Below are positions 17,206-25,062 of a DNA stretch of 64,000 bases, piece after piece; position 1 is the stretch's first letter, and the number at the start of each line of letters is the position of its first letter. The stretch spans positions 620,001 to 684,000 of the forward strand of contig CAYSSR010000001.1 in the NCBI GenBank assembly GCA_964433755.1, in the 5' to 3' direction. Both the position numbers and the translations under genes were made by a program. Source of the DNA: JAUVXJ01 sp964433755 (GTDB lineage Bacteria; Chloroflexota; Anaerolineae; UBA7937; B3-Chlor). A model generated the notes under the pieces. The model did not search any database. It was given only the letters and a program-made list of their open reading frames with translations, and had not been told where the DNA came from.

Positions 17206-17297
17206 ATGCCGCAATATCGGCGACCGGTACCGCACCACAGGTCGCCTAGGACTCTGTGGCTATCACGCATGGCCAACGACACCTAGGGGTGTGACCA

Positions 17298-17939
17298 TCA
17301 GTCGAAGCCAAGCGTTCGCTTGACAAGGTCAAAGGCGTAGTCACACATGGGCACGTCCTCTGCAACTGATCGGCAGCTTACCTCGTAGTAGCTCGCATCC
17401 TTCTCCCAGAAAAGCACCCTTTCGGCATACGCTATCGCCGGCAGCTCTCCGCTGTCCCCGACCGAGAGCTGATAAAGAATCGTCATCTCTAGTGCAGGAA
17501 GTCCCGCCACTGTGGTTTCCTCGTCACTCACTACCATGACCGAGCCAACAACTCGTTCCCTCAAACGCCAGTCGGCATAGGCTGAGATGTCTCTTGTGCT
17601 CGCGTTGGCCTTCGGGCCAGGGTTGGAAATGAGGTCAAGGATGGGCCTAGTCACGGTATTCGCGTCACCAAGTCGCACGATGCTGACCCAAAGATCCCCT
17701 TCCACATCAAGGTCGGTTTCCTCCGCGACAACAGTCCACTCCAACGGATACTCGAAATGCAGACCATGTTCTCCGTTCTCGTATCTTGCGTGTCTGGACG
17801 CCTCTCCTGCGCAGCCCACCCCCAGCACGACGGTGAGAACGAAAGCGCTCAGCACTCGACAGCGTCCAAGGTTCCAAGCACTCACTGATGTCCAGAGAAA
17901 CCAGGGTCTCCAGATCTCGGATAGTTCAGGAAGTATCAT
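17298..17939 (-). CDS. PsbP/DUF1795-like lipoprotein
   Basis: 213 residues: long N-region, hydrophobic stretch and lipobox (SAFVLTVVLGVGC), then a ~165-residue domain starting HGLHFEYPLEWTV, the opening typical of PsbP/DUF1795-like domains, with four later cysteines. The ATG at 17939 overlaps the stop of the pilin-metallopeptidase gene as ATGA, so the two are translationally coupled. A lipoprotein made in step with a pilin-linked protease could be its partner or protect the producer; that is inference from gene order. Confidence 0.75.
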   Translation of the reverse strand: MILPELSEIWRPWFLWTSVSAWNLGRCRVLSAFVLTVVLGVGCAGEASRHARYENGEHGLHFEYPLEWTVVAEETDLDVEGDLWVSIVRLGDANTVTRPILDLISNPGPKANASTRDISAYADWRLRERVVGSVMVVSDEETTVAGLPALEMTILYQLSVGDSGELPAIAYAERVLFWEKDASYYEVSCRSVAEDVPMCDYAFDLVKRTLGFD

Positions 17940-18859
17940 AACAGGCAATTCACGTAGTAATCGAAGTAGTAAGCCTCTATGTCTCTTCTGGCATCCTTGC
18001 GAGACCTGTATCGTCCGTCTTCGTCGAAGATCACCGTGACGTACCAAGGAGCCTCGGAGAGTGGTTTGTCTCCGTTGAGTTCCATCCAGAACTCCGCTTC
18101 TGCCTTGTAGGCTTCATACTCTTCGCTGTAGCTCCATACGACCAAAGGCGTAGCGAACTTCCTCAAGTCCTGCGCCGCTTCTTCGTCGCCCACCACCTTC
18201 CAGTAGACTCCAGCGAGAAGATAAGTACCGATCTTCCCGCCGAGCTTCATGACATACCAGGGCGTTCGCTGAGCATGTGTTCCCTCATGCACTAGGCACA
18301 AGGCAAGCCCCTTCACAACCTTCTCACGGTCCTCTTCACCTGCTCCCCAGGCGGCTGGCCCTATCACAATCTTGCCCCGGATTGGGTCAAAATGGCACAC
18401 GCCTACACTCTCTCCGAACTCGATCGGTATGCGATAGAGGTCAATGAATAGCTGGATCAATCGCCCGTTGCCAGTCTGACTGAGTAGGGTCCTTGCCTCA
18501 TCGATAAGCTGGTCGATCTCTTGTTGCGACAGCTTCGGGGCATTCTCATTCCTGGCAGGACATTCAAACGGAACGCTCGGAACACTGAGTGGCGCGAGTG
18601 AGCTGACGCCCAATGTCTCAGGCTGGCGATATGGCGAAGTGCGACTTCCCCCCTGCTCCCACAGCGCAATCTGCTCGTCCATGCTAGAGCCCGCAGCGGC
18701 ACCGACCTGGCCACCGTGTACCTGCATGTAGGCGATGACAGCGCTCAGGAGGACCAGCACAACAGCGGTCAACCCTATCCATTCAACGGTGGAGATGCCT
18801 TCATCACCATCGATGCGTCGCCTCAATCGGCAATGCAGGTTCCTTATAGAGCTAGACAT
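17936..18859 (-). CDS. Flp-pilin domain fused to HExxH metallopeptidase-like domain
   Basis: 307 residues. Pilin part: GDEGISTVEWIGLTAVVLVL, then GGQVGAAAGSSMDEQIALW, matching the Flp pilin pattern. The remainder is a soluble domain with a zinc-protease motif LCLVHEGTHAQR (HExxH at about 190-194) and, ~55 residues later, SEEYEAYKAEAEFW, whose glutamates could supply the third zinc ligand as in gluzincins. A preceding segment (IRGKIVIGPAAWG) fits the edge strand of such proteases. GGGGAGGTATCAG upstream of the ATG gives a strong start. Probably membrane- or pilus-held with the peptidase outside; the target is unknown. Coupled to the lipoprotein gene that follows. Confidence 0.8.
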   Translation of the reverse strand: MSSSIRNLHCRLRRRIDGDEGISTVEWIGLTAVVLVLLSAVIAYMQVHGGQVGAAAGSSMDEQIALWEQGGSRTSPYRQPETLGVSSLAPLSVPSVPFECPARNENAPKLSQQEIDQLIDEARTLLSQTGNGRLIQLFIDLYRIPIEFGESVGVCHFDPIRGKIVIGPAAWGAGEEDREKVVKGLALCLVHEGTHAQRTPWYVMKLGGKIGTYLLAGVYWKVVGDEEAAQDLRKFATPLVVWSYSEEYEAYKAEAEFWMELNGDKPLSEAPWYVTVIFDEDGRYRSRKDARRDIEAYYFDYYVNCLL

Positions 18860-18875
18860 CTGATACCTCCCCGGG

Positions 18876-19559
18876 CTACTCCTCCGTTTCGATCAACCGT
18901 ACCACCCAGTAGAAACGGAACAAGTACAGGTACACTGGCTTGCCTTCTTCCTCACCGCATTCCAGCGTTCTCTCGGTGTACCAGTTCTGGGGGTGGAGAT
19001 AGGCTTCAGCGGTGGCGTACGCTGGTGCCTCGCGAGCTCCTCCGTAGGCACTCTGGTATATCAAGGGCACGGGGCGCCGGGTCTTGGCGTATATCTCCAG
19101 CGCTGGAATGGACACGCCATGAACGGACCTTGAGTATCCTGTGTGGGAGGGGTATCGTTGCCAATACTCCTCCAAGTCGCTCTGATGCCGTCGCGCATAG
19201 GTGGACGCAGGCCCTCGCCCGATCCCCCAATCGTTGGCCAGCGGAATCACCCACTCGTAGAGGTAGGCCATCACCACTTCTTCCGGAGTCGCGCCGCAGA
19301 ATCTGTCCCAATCTGCTGGGAACGGCCACTCGACAGAGTACAGTTCCTTGTCTTGCAGGGCATACTCCACCGCAGCAGCATGAGCCGCCGTATCTGCTCC
19401 AGTCTGGGAGATCCGGTGCGAGAAATGGAGGCTGGCAAAGTCCACGAAGACCGGCACGAATAGCAGCAACCCGAACATGATGGCGAGGGTGATGAACATG
19501 TTTGCCCCGCGCTCATCCATATGTGCTTCCTTGAGTCCTCGCCTAGGGTTGCGGCTCAT
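18876..19559 (-). CDS. TadG/TadE-like pilus assembly protein
   Basis: 227 residues starting with DERGANMFITLAIMFGLLLFVPVFVDFASLHF, the acidic-Arg-Gly plus hydrophobic N-terminus of TadE/TadG proteins, and then SQTGADTAAHAAAVEYA, the Asp/Ala-rich helix that follows it in TadG. The C-terminal two thirds is soluble and rich in Tyr and Trp, without a recognised domain. GGGAG precedes the ATG. Lies 16 bases ahead of the pilin-metallopeptidase gene. Probably a minor pseudopilin. Confidence 0.75.
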   Translation of the reverse strand: MSRNPRRGLKEAHMDERGANMFITLAIMFGLLLFVPVFVDFASLHFSHRISQTGADTAAHAAAVEYALQDKELYSVEWPFPADWDRFCGATPEEVVMAYLYEWVIPLANDWGIGRGPASTYARRHQSDLEEYWQRYPSHTGYSRSVHGVSIPALEIYAKTRRPVPLIYQSAYGGAREAPAYATAEAYLHPQNWYTERTLECGEEEGKPVYLYLFRFYWVVRLIETEE

Positions 19560-19575
19560 CCGAGTTGCTCCCTAA

Positions 19576-20007
19576 TCATCCAGAGTGGATGGGTTCGCAA
19601 CGAGCAGTGGCTGTCGATGTGGTCCATACGTCGGGAAGCGAGACGAAGGGGATGTCGATGATGGGGAGCTTGATCTTCACCGTCACCGCCACCGGCTCGC
19701 CCGGCCCCCCGCACTGCCCGCCGCTCATCTGGTAGTCATATCTGCCACCCACCGCTTGGGCTACCGCTGCACCTGCGCCTCGGTATGCGGCAGCGGCCCT
19801 GGCACCCTGGCGCGCAGCATCGCCAGTCGTGAGCATGGCGTGTCCGAAGACCATGAATTGCCAGACTATGAGGCCCACGATCAGAATCCAGGGCAAGAAC
19901 CCGATGAACTCCACTAGCTCAGCGCCGCGTTCATCGTCGGATGGGTGCTCTGTCCTTGGCACCCTCCTCGACTTCCAGAGAATCATCCCGGTCCTACTCG
20001 TCATCAT
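19576..20007 (-). CDS. tadE: TadE-like minor pseudopilin
   Basis: About 143 residues from ATG 20007 or 20004. N-terminal segment DDERGAELVEFIGFLPWILIVG with helix, then HAMLTTGDAARQGARAAAAY, the standard TadE pattern. A ~60-residue soluble tail carries Cys residues at both ends. The frame is open further upstream, but that part overlaps the previous gene and its terminator. It is a paralogue of the gene at 20040: both end with strands (VKIKLPIIDIPFVSLPDVW here, VRIRVPVTWIPFVDLPEIW there) and a Cys near the C-terminus. Confidence 0.8.
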   Translation of the reverse strand: MMTSRTGMILWKSRRVPRTEHPSDDERGAELVEFIGFLPWILIVGLIVWQFMVFGHAMLTTGDAARQGARAAAAYRGAGAAVAQAVGGRYDYQMSGGQCGGPGEPVAVTVKIKLPIIDIPFVSLPDVWTTSTATARCEPIHSG

Positions 20008-20009
20008 CC

Positions 20010-20040
20010 AAAAAGGGCGAGAGCTCTCTGTTTCTCGCCC
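20010..20040 (-). terminator. Intrinsic terminator between two tadE-like genes
   Basis: On the minus strand GGGCGAGA pairs with TCTCGCCC (20033-20040 and 20015-20022; 8 perfect bp, 10-base loop), followed by five T. The first stem base is the last base of the preceding stop codon, so it closes the small-pilin/first tadE transcript and may reduce expression of the genes downstream. Confidence 0.75.
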
Positions 20041-20456
20041 TACCCCGCGTTGTCCTCGCACCAAGCCCTGGCTCTGCCCTGCGTCCATATCTCGGGGAGA
20101 TCAACGAAGGGAATCCAGGTGACCGGTACCCTGATCCTCACTGTGACAGTGGTGATGGTACCCTTTCCTCCGCAGCCGGTGCTGCTCCAACTCACCACGT
20201 AGCCAGGACTGCTGCGCTCGACGGCCGGCCCCACGGGTTCATACACCGCGGCTGCTCTGGCGCCCTCTTCGGCCGCGCTGTTGGCGATCATCGAGGCGTG
20301 GGCAAACCACATGAACTGCCAGATAACCAGGCCGACCATGAGAATGATGGTTACTACCCCGATGAACTCGATGAGTTCCATAGCTCGATCATCGTAAGGA
20401 GACCTCTGGCCACGAGTGGTACTCTTCTCGGTCAACACCTTCTCCCATGCAGACAA
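20040..20456 (-). CDS. tadE: TadE-like minor pseudopilin
   Basis: Up to 138 residues. DDRAMELIEFIGVVTIILMVG plus helix and HASMIANSAAEEGARAAAVY give the TadE family. The soluble tail resembles the neighbouring paralogue (VRIRVPVTWIPFVDLPEIW). The start is uncertain: TTG 20456 or GTG 20438. Directly followed by an intrinsic terminator, and preceded by the small pilin gene. Confidence 0.8.
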   Translation of the reverse strand: MSAWEKVLTEKSTTRGQRSPYDDRAMELIEFIGVVTIILMVGLVIWQFMWFAHASMIANSAAEEGARAAAVYEPVGPAVERSSPGYVVSWSSTGCGGKGTITTVTVRIRVPVTWIPFVDLPEIWTQGRARAWCEDNAG

Positions 20457-20584
20457 TGACCACGCGGCACCCGAAGCGGTGACTCTTCTGCTCTGGTCGA
20501 GAAGCGGTCCCTGCTGTTTGGTCTAGACTAGCGGCGTTTGAGTCAGCTCACATTTGCGAGTGTCATTGGTGAGCGACAAGCTAC

Positions 20585-20800
20585 CTAGCCCCACCTGTTG
20601 ATCCACTCGGTGAGCTTCGCGATGATCGCCTCGCCCACCGCCCGGCCTTGCTCCGAGAAGACAGCCATGATCGACAGAAGCAGGACCAGAATGACTGCGG
20701 CTAGCGCTATCCACTCTACAGTCTCGACACCCTTCTCTCTCCTGAGTCTACTCCCAAGAGAGACCCGCCAGGCGTCAAGAGAGGCATAGATACTCACCAT
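20585..20800 (-). CDS. flp: Small Flp-type pilin
   Basis: 71 residues: basic leader ending RREKG, then VETVEWIALAAVILVLLLSI and a short amphipathic tail (GRAVGEAIIAKLTEWINRW). Prepilin peptidase should cut after the Gly; Glu is at +5, and the usual Tyr at +6 is Trp. This is the likely main subunit of the Tad pilus. It has its own promoter (20853-20881) and a strong purine-rich ribosome site (GGGAGAAGGGAACG). The three long pilin-domain proteins downstream share its whole sequence pattern. Confidence 0.85.
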   Translation of the reverse strand: MVSIYASLDAWRVSLGSRLRREKGVETVEWIALAAVILVLLLSIMAVFSEQGRAVGEAIIAKLTEWINRWG

Positions 20801-20852
20801 CGTTCCCTTCTCCCTTCCTTTCCTCTGTCGTACGCGCTCAGCCCGTGCTTAC

Positions 20853-20881
20853 ATCTTACCACGAACCTTGAGCTATGTCAA
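20853..20881 (-). promoter_or_regulatory. Sigma-70-type promoter of the Flp pilin
   Basis: The minus strand reads TTGACA, 17 bases, TAAGAT. It lies between tadC and the pilin gene and gives a leader of about 45 nt, allowing the pilin to be made at a higher level than the machine genes upstream. Confidence 0.75.
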
Positions 20882-20946
20882 TATCAATGATGGCAACATC
20901 TAGCGACCTCAGTTCCCCCTACGTAGGCGAAGGCCCCTTCCGCTCC

Positions 20947-21870
20947 CTATCCGCCGCCTCCGAACAAGACGTTGAACTGAGATCCAACCTCCACGATGAC
21001 ATGGAAAAGGAGGATAGAGATCATCAGACACATCGCTGAAGGTGCGATCAATAGGGTGGTCACCAATGCAATCTTCGGCGAAGCCCTGGCTCCCTCCTCC
21101 TTGGCGCGTTGGAGTCGGCGAGTTCTCATCTCGTCAGCCTGCTCCTTCAGCGTCTTGACGATGGGCACGCCTAGCTCCTGCGCTTGTGATATGGCTCCGA
21201 TGATGGCGTGCAGTTCCTCAGAGTTGTTCCGCTCCAAGAGACGCCTGTACGCCTCACGACGTGGAATCCCCATACGAAGCTCTTGAAGGAACTTGCCGAA
21301 CTCCTCTGCCAAGGGGCCTTCCAGTCGCTGCACCAGATGTGTCATCGCGGCATCGAAGTTCAGGCCTGCCTGGACGGAGATGGAAAGGAGTTCCAGCGCT
21401 TCCGGAACTGTTTGGGTGATGGCTCGCTGCCGCTCCTTGGCCCGCGAGTCAAGCCACACAAGGGGATACAATGCCCCGCCTACCGTAAAGGCTGCTGTCA
21501 CGGCCACGCCGGCAGCCACTCCTTGAGGAAAGCCAGCCAAAGCGCCCAAGACGCCGAGGAATAGGCCGCTCAGTATCTGAACGCCAAGCATTACCTCCAG
21601 ATCCAATCCAAGGGGAAAGCCAGCGTGGGCCAGATTCGCAGCCGTATTGCGGGGCTGGATCAGAGGTTGTAGGAACCGAAAACGAGGAGCAATCCGCAGG
21701 GCGGATAATCGGATCCTGCGTTCGAGATGCGATCGCCTGGTCTCCTCTTCGCCTAGCATCGAGTACTGAAGCAGGCTCTCTTGAATCGCAGGCTTCCTCA
21801 AGCAGCGGCGCAAGCCTTCCAGGAGGAGAAGGACCGACACCGCGACTCCGAGTGCTATGATCAGGCTCAT
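20947..21870 (-). CDS. tadC: Tad pilus inner-membrane platform protein TadC
   Basis: 307 residues with the T2SSF/GspF domain: VPEALELLSISVQAGLNFDAAM, ELRMGIPRREAYRRLLER, SQAQELGVPIVKTL and flanking membrane helices (one N-terminal, two central, one near the C-terminus). With TadB it forms the platform on which the ATPase drives pilus assembly. It lies 63 bases downstream of tadB. Ends in a Gly-rich tail. Confidence 0.9.
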   Translation of the reverse strand: MSLIIALGVAVSVLLLLEGLRRCLRKPAIQESLLQYSMLGEEETRRSHLERRIRLSALRIAPRFRFLQPLIQPRNTAANLAHAGFPLGLDLEVMLGVQILSGLFLGVLGALAGFPQGVAAGVAVTAAFTVGGALYPLVWLDSRAKERQRAITQTVPEALELLSISVQAGLNFDAAMTHLVQRLEGPLAEEFGKFLQELRMGIPRREAYRRLLERNNSEELHAIIGAISQAQELGVPIVKTLKEQADEMRTRRLQRAKEEGARASPKIALVTTLLIAPSAMCLMISILLFHVIVEVGSQFNVLFGGGG

Positions 21871-21932
21871 TGCTGCGGCTCCTCTTCGGGCGACCGAGCT
21901 CCTAGCAGGGGGAATAGGAAATGCTTCGCTGT

Positions 21933-22895
21933 CTACACTTTGATATCCGAGATCCTCTGGACGAGGACGAAAGCGACCACCTGTACAGCTATGTAGACGG
22001 ATATGATAAGCCAGCCAATGGGGTGGCCAAGGAAGCGCGCCACCGACCCTGGCATCATTCTGTTGACCAGGGCCAGGGTAACGATAGGCAGAATCACCAG
22101 GAGAACGCCTGTGTAACGAGCTTCCGCAGTCATGGCGCTTATCTCTTCCCTGAGTTTTCGGCGAGCGGTGATAGCGCTGGACATCACGGCGAGAGCCTCT
22201 GCCAGATTCCCGCCAGCCAGCCGCTGGATGGAGACAGTGGTCACCATCATTCTTAGCTCTTCGCTGGGCAAGCGATCCAACATCCGCTGCATTGCCGTAT
22301 CCATGTCCACTCCCATCCTCAACTCTCGATCCGCCCTCGAGAACTCTACACCAGCCGGTCGGGACATCTTGTCAGCCACTACGCCAAAGGCCTGGGGGAT
22401 GGAGAGGCCAGCTCTCAAGGAGTTGCTGATCAAGGCCGCTATCTCTGACATCTGGCGGTTGAATGAACTGAGATAATGATCCCGTCTCATGCGGAGTAGA
22501 TAGCGAGGGATGAGCATCACCGCCGCAACAGTCACGATGGCTGTATAGACGAAGCTCAGTTCGAAGAGCATCTGCACAACAAAGTATACGATGATGGCGA
22601 GCAGGATAAGGGCGGCCGTATACTCCGAGGGCCGAATGGGCAAGTCGGCTTGCGAAAGCTGCTGCTGCGTCCTTCTCCCCCAAGCTGTCCGGTCAAGGCG
22701 TTCACCAAACTGCAGGAAGACGCTGCGACGGTATAGCTCTCTCTCCTCTGCCTCGGCCGCCAGTCGAGCAACTCGAACCCCCAAGCCACTACGGCGCCTC
22801 CAGTACACAAGTAGAGAGTACCCGCCCGCACAAGCCATCAGAATGGTCGCCGCAACCGTGGCGGCAATGACCTGAGGCGGCATCAAGTCCAGCAT
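21933..22895 (-). CDS. tadB: Tad pilus inner-membrane platform protein TadB
   Basis: 320 residues; N-terminal helix, cytoplasmic linker with ELYRRSVFLQFGERLDRTAWG, then the T2SSF domain (QMSEIAALISNSLRAGLSIPQAF, ELRMGVDMDTAMQRML, SIQRLAGGNLAEAL) and two C-terminal helices. Starts 9 bases after the stop of the vWA gene and precedes tadC, the usual order in Tad loci. Confidence 0.9.
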   Translation of the reverse strand: MLDLMPPQVIAATVAATILMACAGGYSLLVYWRRRSGLGVRVARLAAEAEERELYRRSVFLQFGERLDRTAWGRRTQQQLSQADLPIRPSEYTAALILLAIIVYFVVQMLFELSFVYTAIVTVAAVMLIPRYLLRMRRDHYLSSFNRQMSEIAALISNSLRAGLSIPQAFGVVADKMSRPAGVEFSRADRELRMGVDMDTAMQRMLDRLPSEELRMMVTTVSIQRLAGGNLAEALAVMSSAITARRKLREEISAMTAEARYTGVLLVILPIVTLALVNRMMPGSVARFLGHPIGWLIISVYIAVQVVAFVLVQRISDIKV

Positions 22896-22904
22896 GTTGG
22901 TCGT

Positions 22905-25016
22905 CTATCCTCTGGGAGAGATCCTGATCATGCCCAGAAGGCCCACAAGCATGACCCCCACGCTTAACATGGCTGTCGGGCAAATGCCCGACTCGACATT
23001 GTAGTCGAACAGAACTTCAGCATTCTCTACGACGACAGACGGATCGTCAGATGCAAATACCAGCTTGAACTGGCCGTCCCGGCCCGCTTGCTCGGAGGCA
23101 GTGACTCTGAAGGTGAAAGTGCCCACATCTTGCGGAGGAACGGTGATGCTTCCTGGTAGAACACCTCCTCCCTCCAAGCCACTGACAGAGACTCTGAGGG
23201 TCTCTGCTTGCGGCGACCGGGAGCTGATATTCACCGTCACCGGGATGTCTCCGATGCTCCCGGTCACGATGCTGGTTTCTTCGGCTGAAACAAGGAGCGA
23301 GTGGATCGTCTCTGCTCCATAACTCACCTGAGTGAAATCGGCATAGGTTATCTCTCCCCCTTCCACACCGGCGCGAATGCTAGCCCACGCGCCGATCTGG
23401 TAGGCCCCTTCCACGCTAGGTGTAAAGGCTCCGACCAGTTGATCCGCCTCCTCGGTCAACTCCACTTGATATCGATTACCGCCCGGCTCGGTGATCAAGA
23501 GGGTCACATCGGCACTGTTTACCGGGACCTCCGACCCACTGGGTTGCACGAACCGTACGCCTACCGGAATCGCCGTGCCCGGCACGACCCTTTCAGTGCT
23601 GGGCACTTCAATGGCGAGAACTGGCAGAGGCCTGGTCTCCAACACGCGATCCTTGACGAGACGAATCGGATCCTCCTTGGCGAACGGCACCTCGATCTGC
23701 ATGACGCAGCCCTGCGCCCCTTGCATCTGGCACAGTCCTGTGTAGTGACCGTCCTCCTTGGTCATGTCGGATCCATCTCCGGCGTCAGAGAGGGTCAAGT
23801 CTTCGCCTGACAGCGAAGTACACCTGACAACAGGGGCCAGGAACCTCTCTAGCTGTCCCTCCAGGCCGCTGGGGAGCCCTGGGTCCCACGTGTACACGGA
23901 CGGCAGAGCTGCGTTCAGCACACCGACGTCCACTAGGATGGGATGCCCCGTGGGAACGTATCTCGTCGATAGTTCATCCCAGGTGTTCTGAGGTGGTGGT
24001 GCCGACAGTTGAATCCCCAACTCTGAACGTATCAATACTGCGACGTCCACATCCCCCTCTCCAAGAACACGCGTCTGCCAAGCGCCTTCCAGAAGCACTG
24101 CCTCACGCTCCACAACCCAGACCTCGTAGCGTGGGTCGTAGGCATGATACACGCCACCGGCATATGCCGGGTCGACGATGTTGACATTCGCAGGGGAGAC
24201 GAGAAGTTCGATGGGCAACTGGCCATCGCCAGCAACTCTGGGGACGGCGAACGCCAGACTGGTCACCCGCTGTTCCTCAAGCACGGTGCCCAGAGTCTGC
24301 AGCGCGTTCGCCGGTGCCGATATGTAGTTGACATAGGCGTTGTACCTTATGGCCGCAAAGATCTCCGTATACACTCCAATCAACTCTTCCGGAGTAGACG
24401 CCCTGTACGCTTGCCCGCCGGTCCTGCCGGCCACCTCAGTTCCCAGAAACTCGAAATCTGCTCCATCTCCCAGTGCAATGGGGAATACCTTCCAGAATCT
24501 GCGTTCTTCGAAATCGCCCAGCACCTCATCCAGCACTTCTCTACTCTCTACCTCTTGGACTCCGTCCGTCAAGAAGACCACAAACTGCCGACGTCCCGGC
24601 TCGGTCCGATCGAGCATATCGTAGGCGTGCCTGAGGGCTTGGCCCATGAAGGTTCCGCCCATAGTCGGTGTTGCCAAGTCCTCAAGGGCATCCTTGAGCG
24701 CGCGTCTTCCCATGCCTGTTCTGTCCAGCCAGGTGCTAATGGAGGTCAGCCCCGCCACTATCTCAGTATGATCCCGACCAGACATGCTGACTATTCCGAC
24801 GCGATCCCCTTCACTGGAGAGATCAACGAAGAGCTTGGCTGCTGAAATGCGGATATTCTGGGGGTCGTTATCCCGCATGCTCCCCGAGTTATCTACAACG
24901 AGTATGACATCAATGGCATCCGAGCGGAACTGCGCCTGCGCATTGCCGCACGGCGTTAGCAGGTAGAGCACCATGCCGAACACCACCAAACCGGCTATCA
25001 TTGCCGAGCGCTTCAC
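22905..25016 (-). CDS. Surface von Willebrand A domain protein of the pilus locus
   Basis: 703 residues: signal segment (MIAGLVVFGMVLYLL...NAQAQ), a vWA domain with a complete MIDAS (DVILVVDNSGSMRDND with D-x-S-x-S at about 42-46, and VVFLTDGVQE), several Ig-like beta domains (residues ~250-660) and a C-terminal helix (MLSVGVMLVGLLGMI) ending in Arg. It should be anchored in the membrane with the vWA domain outside, where metal-dependent adhesion is typical. It sits between cpaF and tadB, so it may be the TadG-like or tip-adhesin component. Start GTG 25016 (GAGAGG upstream). Confidence 0.85.
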   Translation of the reverse strand: MKRSAMIAGLVVFGMVLYLLTPCGNAQAQFRSDAIDVILVVDNSGSMRDNDPQNIRISAAKLFVDLSSEGDRVGIVSMSGRDHTEIVAGLTSISTWLDRTGMGRRALKDALEDLATPTMGGTFMGQALRHAYDMLDRTEPGRRQFVVFLTDGVQEVESREVLDEVLGDFEERRFWKVFPIALGDGADFEFLGTEVAGRTGGQAYRASTPEELIGVYTEIFAAIRYNAYVNYISAPANALQTLGTVLEEQRVTSLAFAVPRVAGDGQLPIELLVSPANVNIVDPAYAGGVYHAYDPRYEVWVVEREAVLLEGAWQTRVLGEGDVDVAVLIRSELGIQLSAPPPQNTWDELSTRYVPTGHPILVDVGVLNAALPSVYTWDPGLPSGLEGQLERFLAPVVRCTSLSGEDLTLSDAGDGSDMTKEDGHYTGLCQMQGAQGCVMQIEVPFAKEDPIRLVKDRVLETRPLPVLAIEVPSTERVVPGTAIPVGVRFVQPSGSEVPVNSADVTLLITEPGGNRYQVELTEEADQLVGAFTPSVEGAYQIGAWASIRAGVEGGEITYADFTQVSYGAETIHSLLVSAEETSIVTGSIGDIPVTVNISSRSPQAETLRVSVSGLEGGGVLPGSITVPPQDVGTFTFRVTASEQAGRDGQFKLVFASDDPSVVVENAEVLFDYNVESGICPTAMLSVGVMLVGLLGMIRISPRG

Positions 25017-25062
25017 TGTCCAGCCTCTCGTTCGATGCTATTGGTGGCCGATAGCACTAGGG

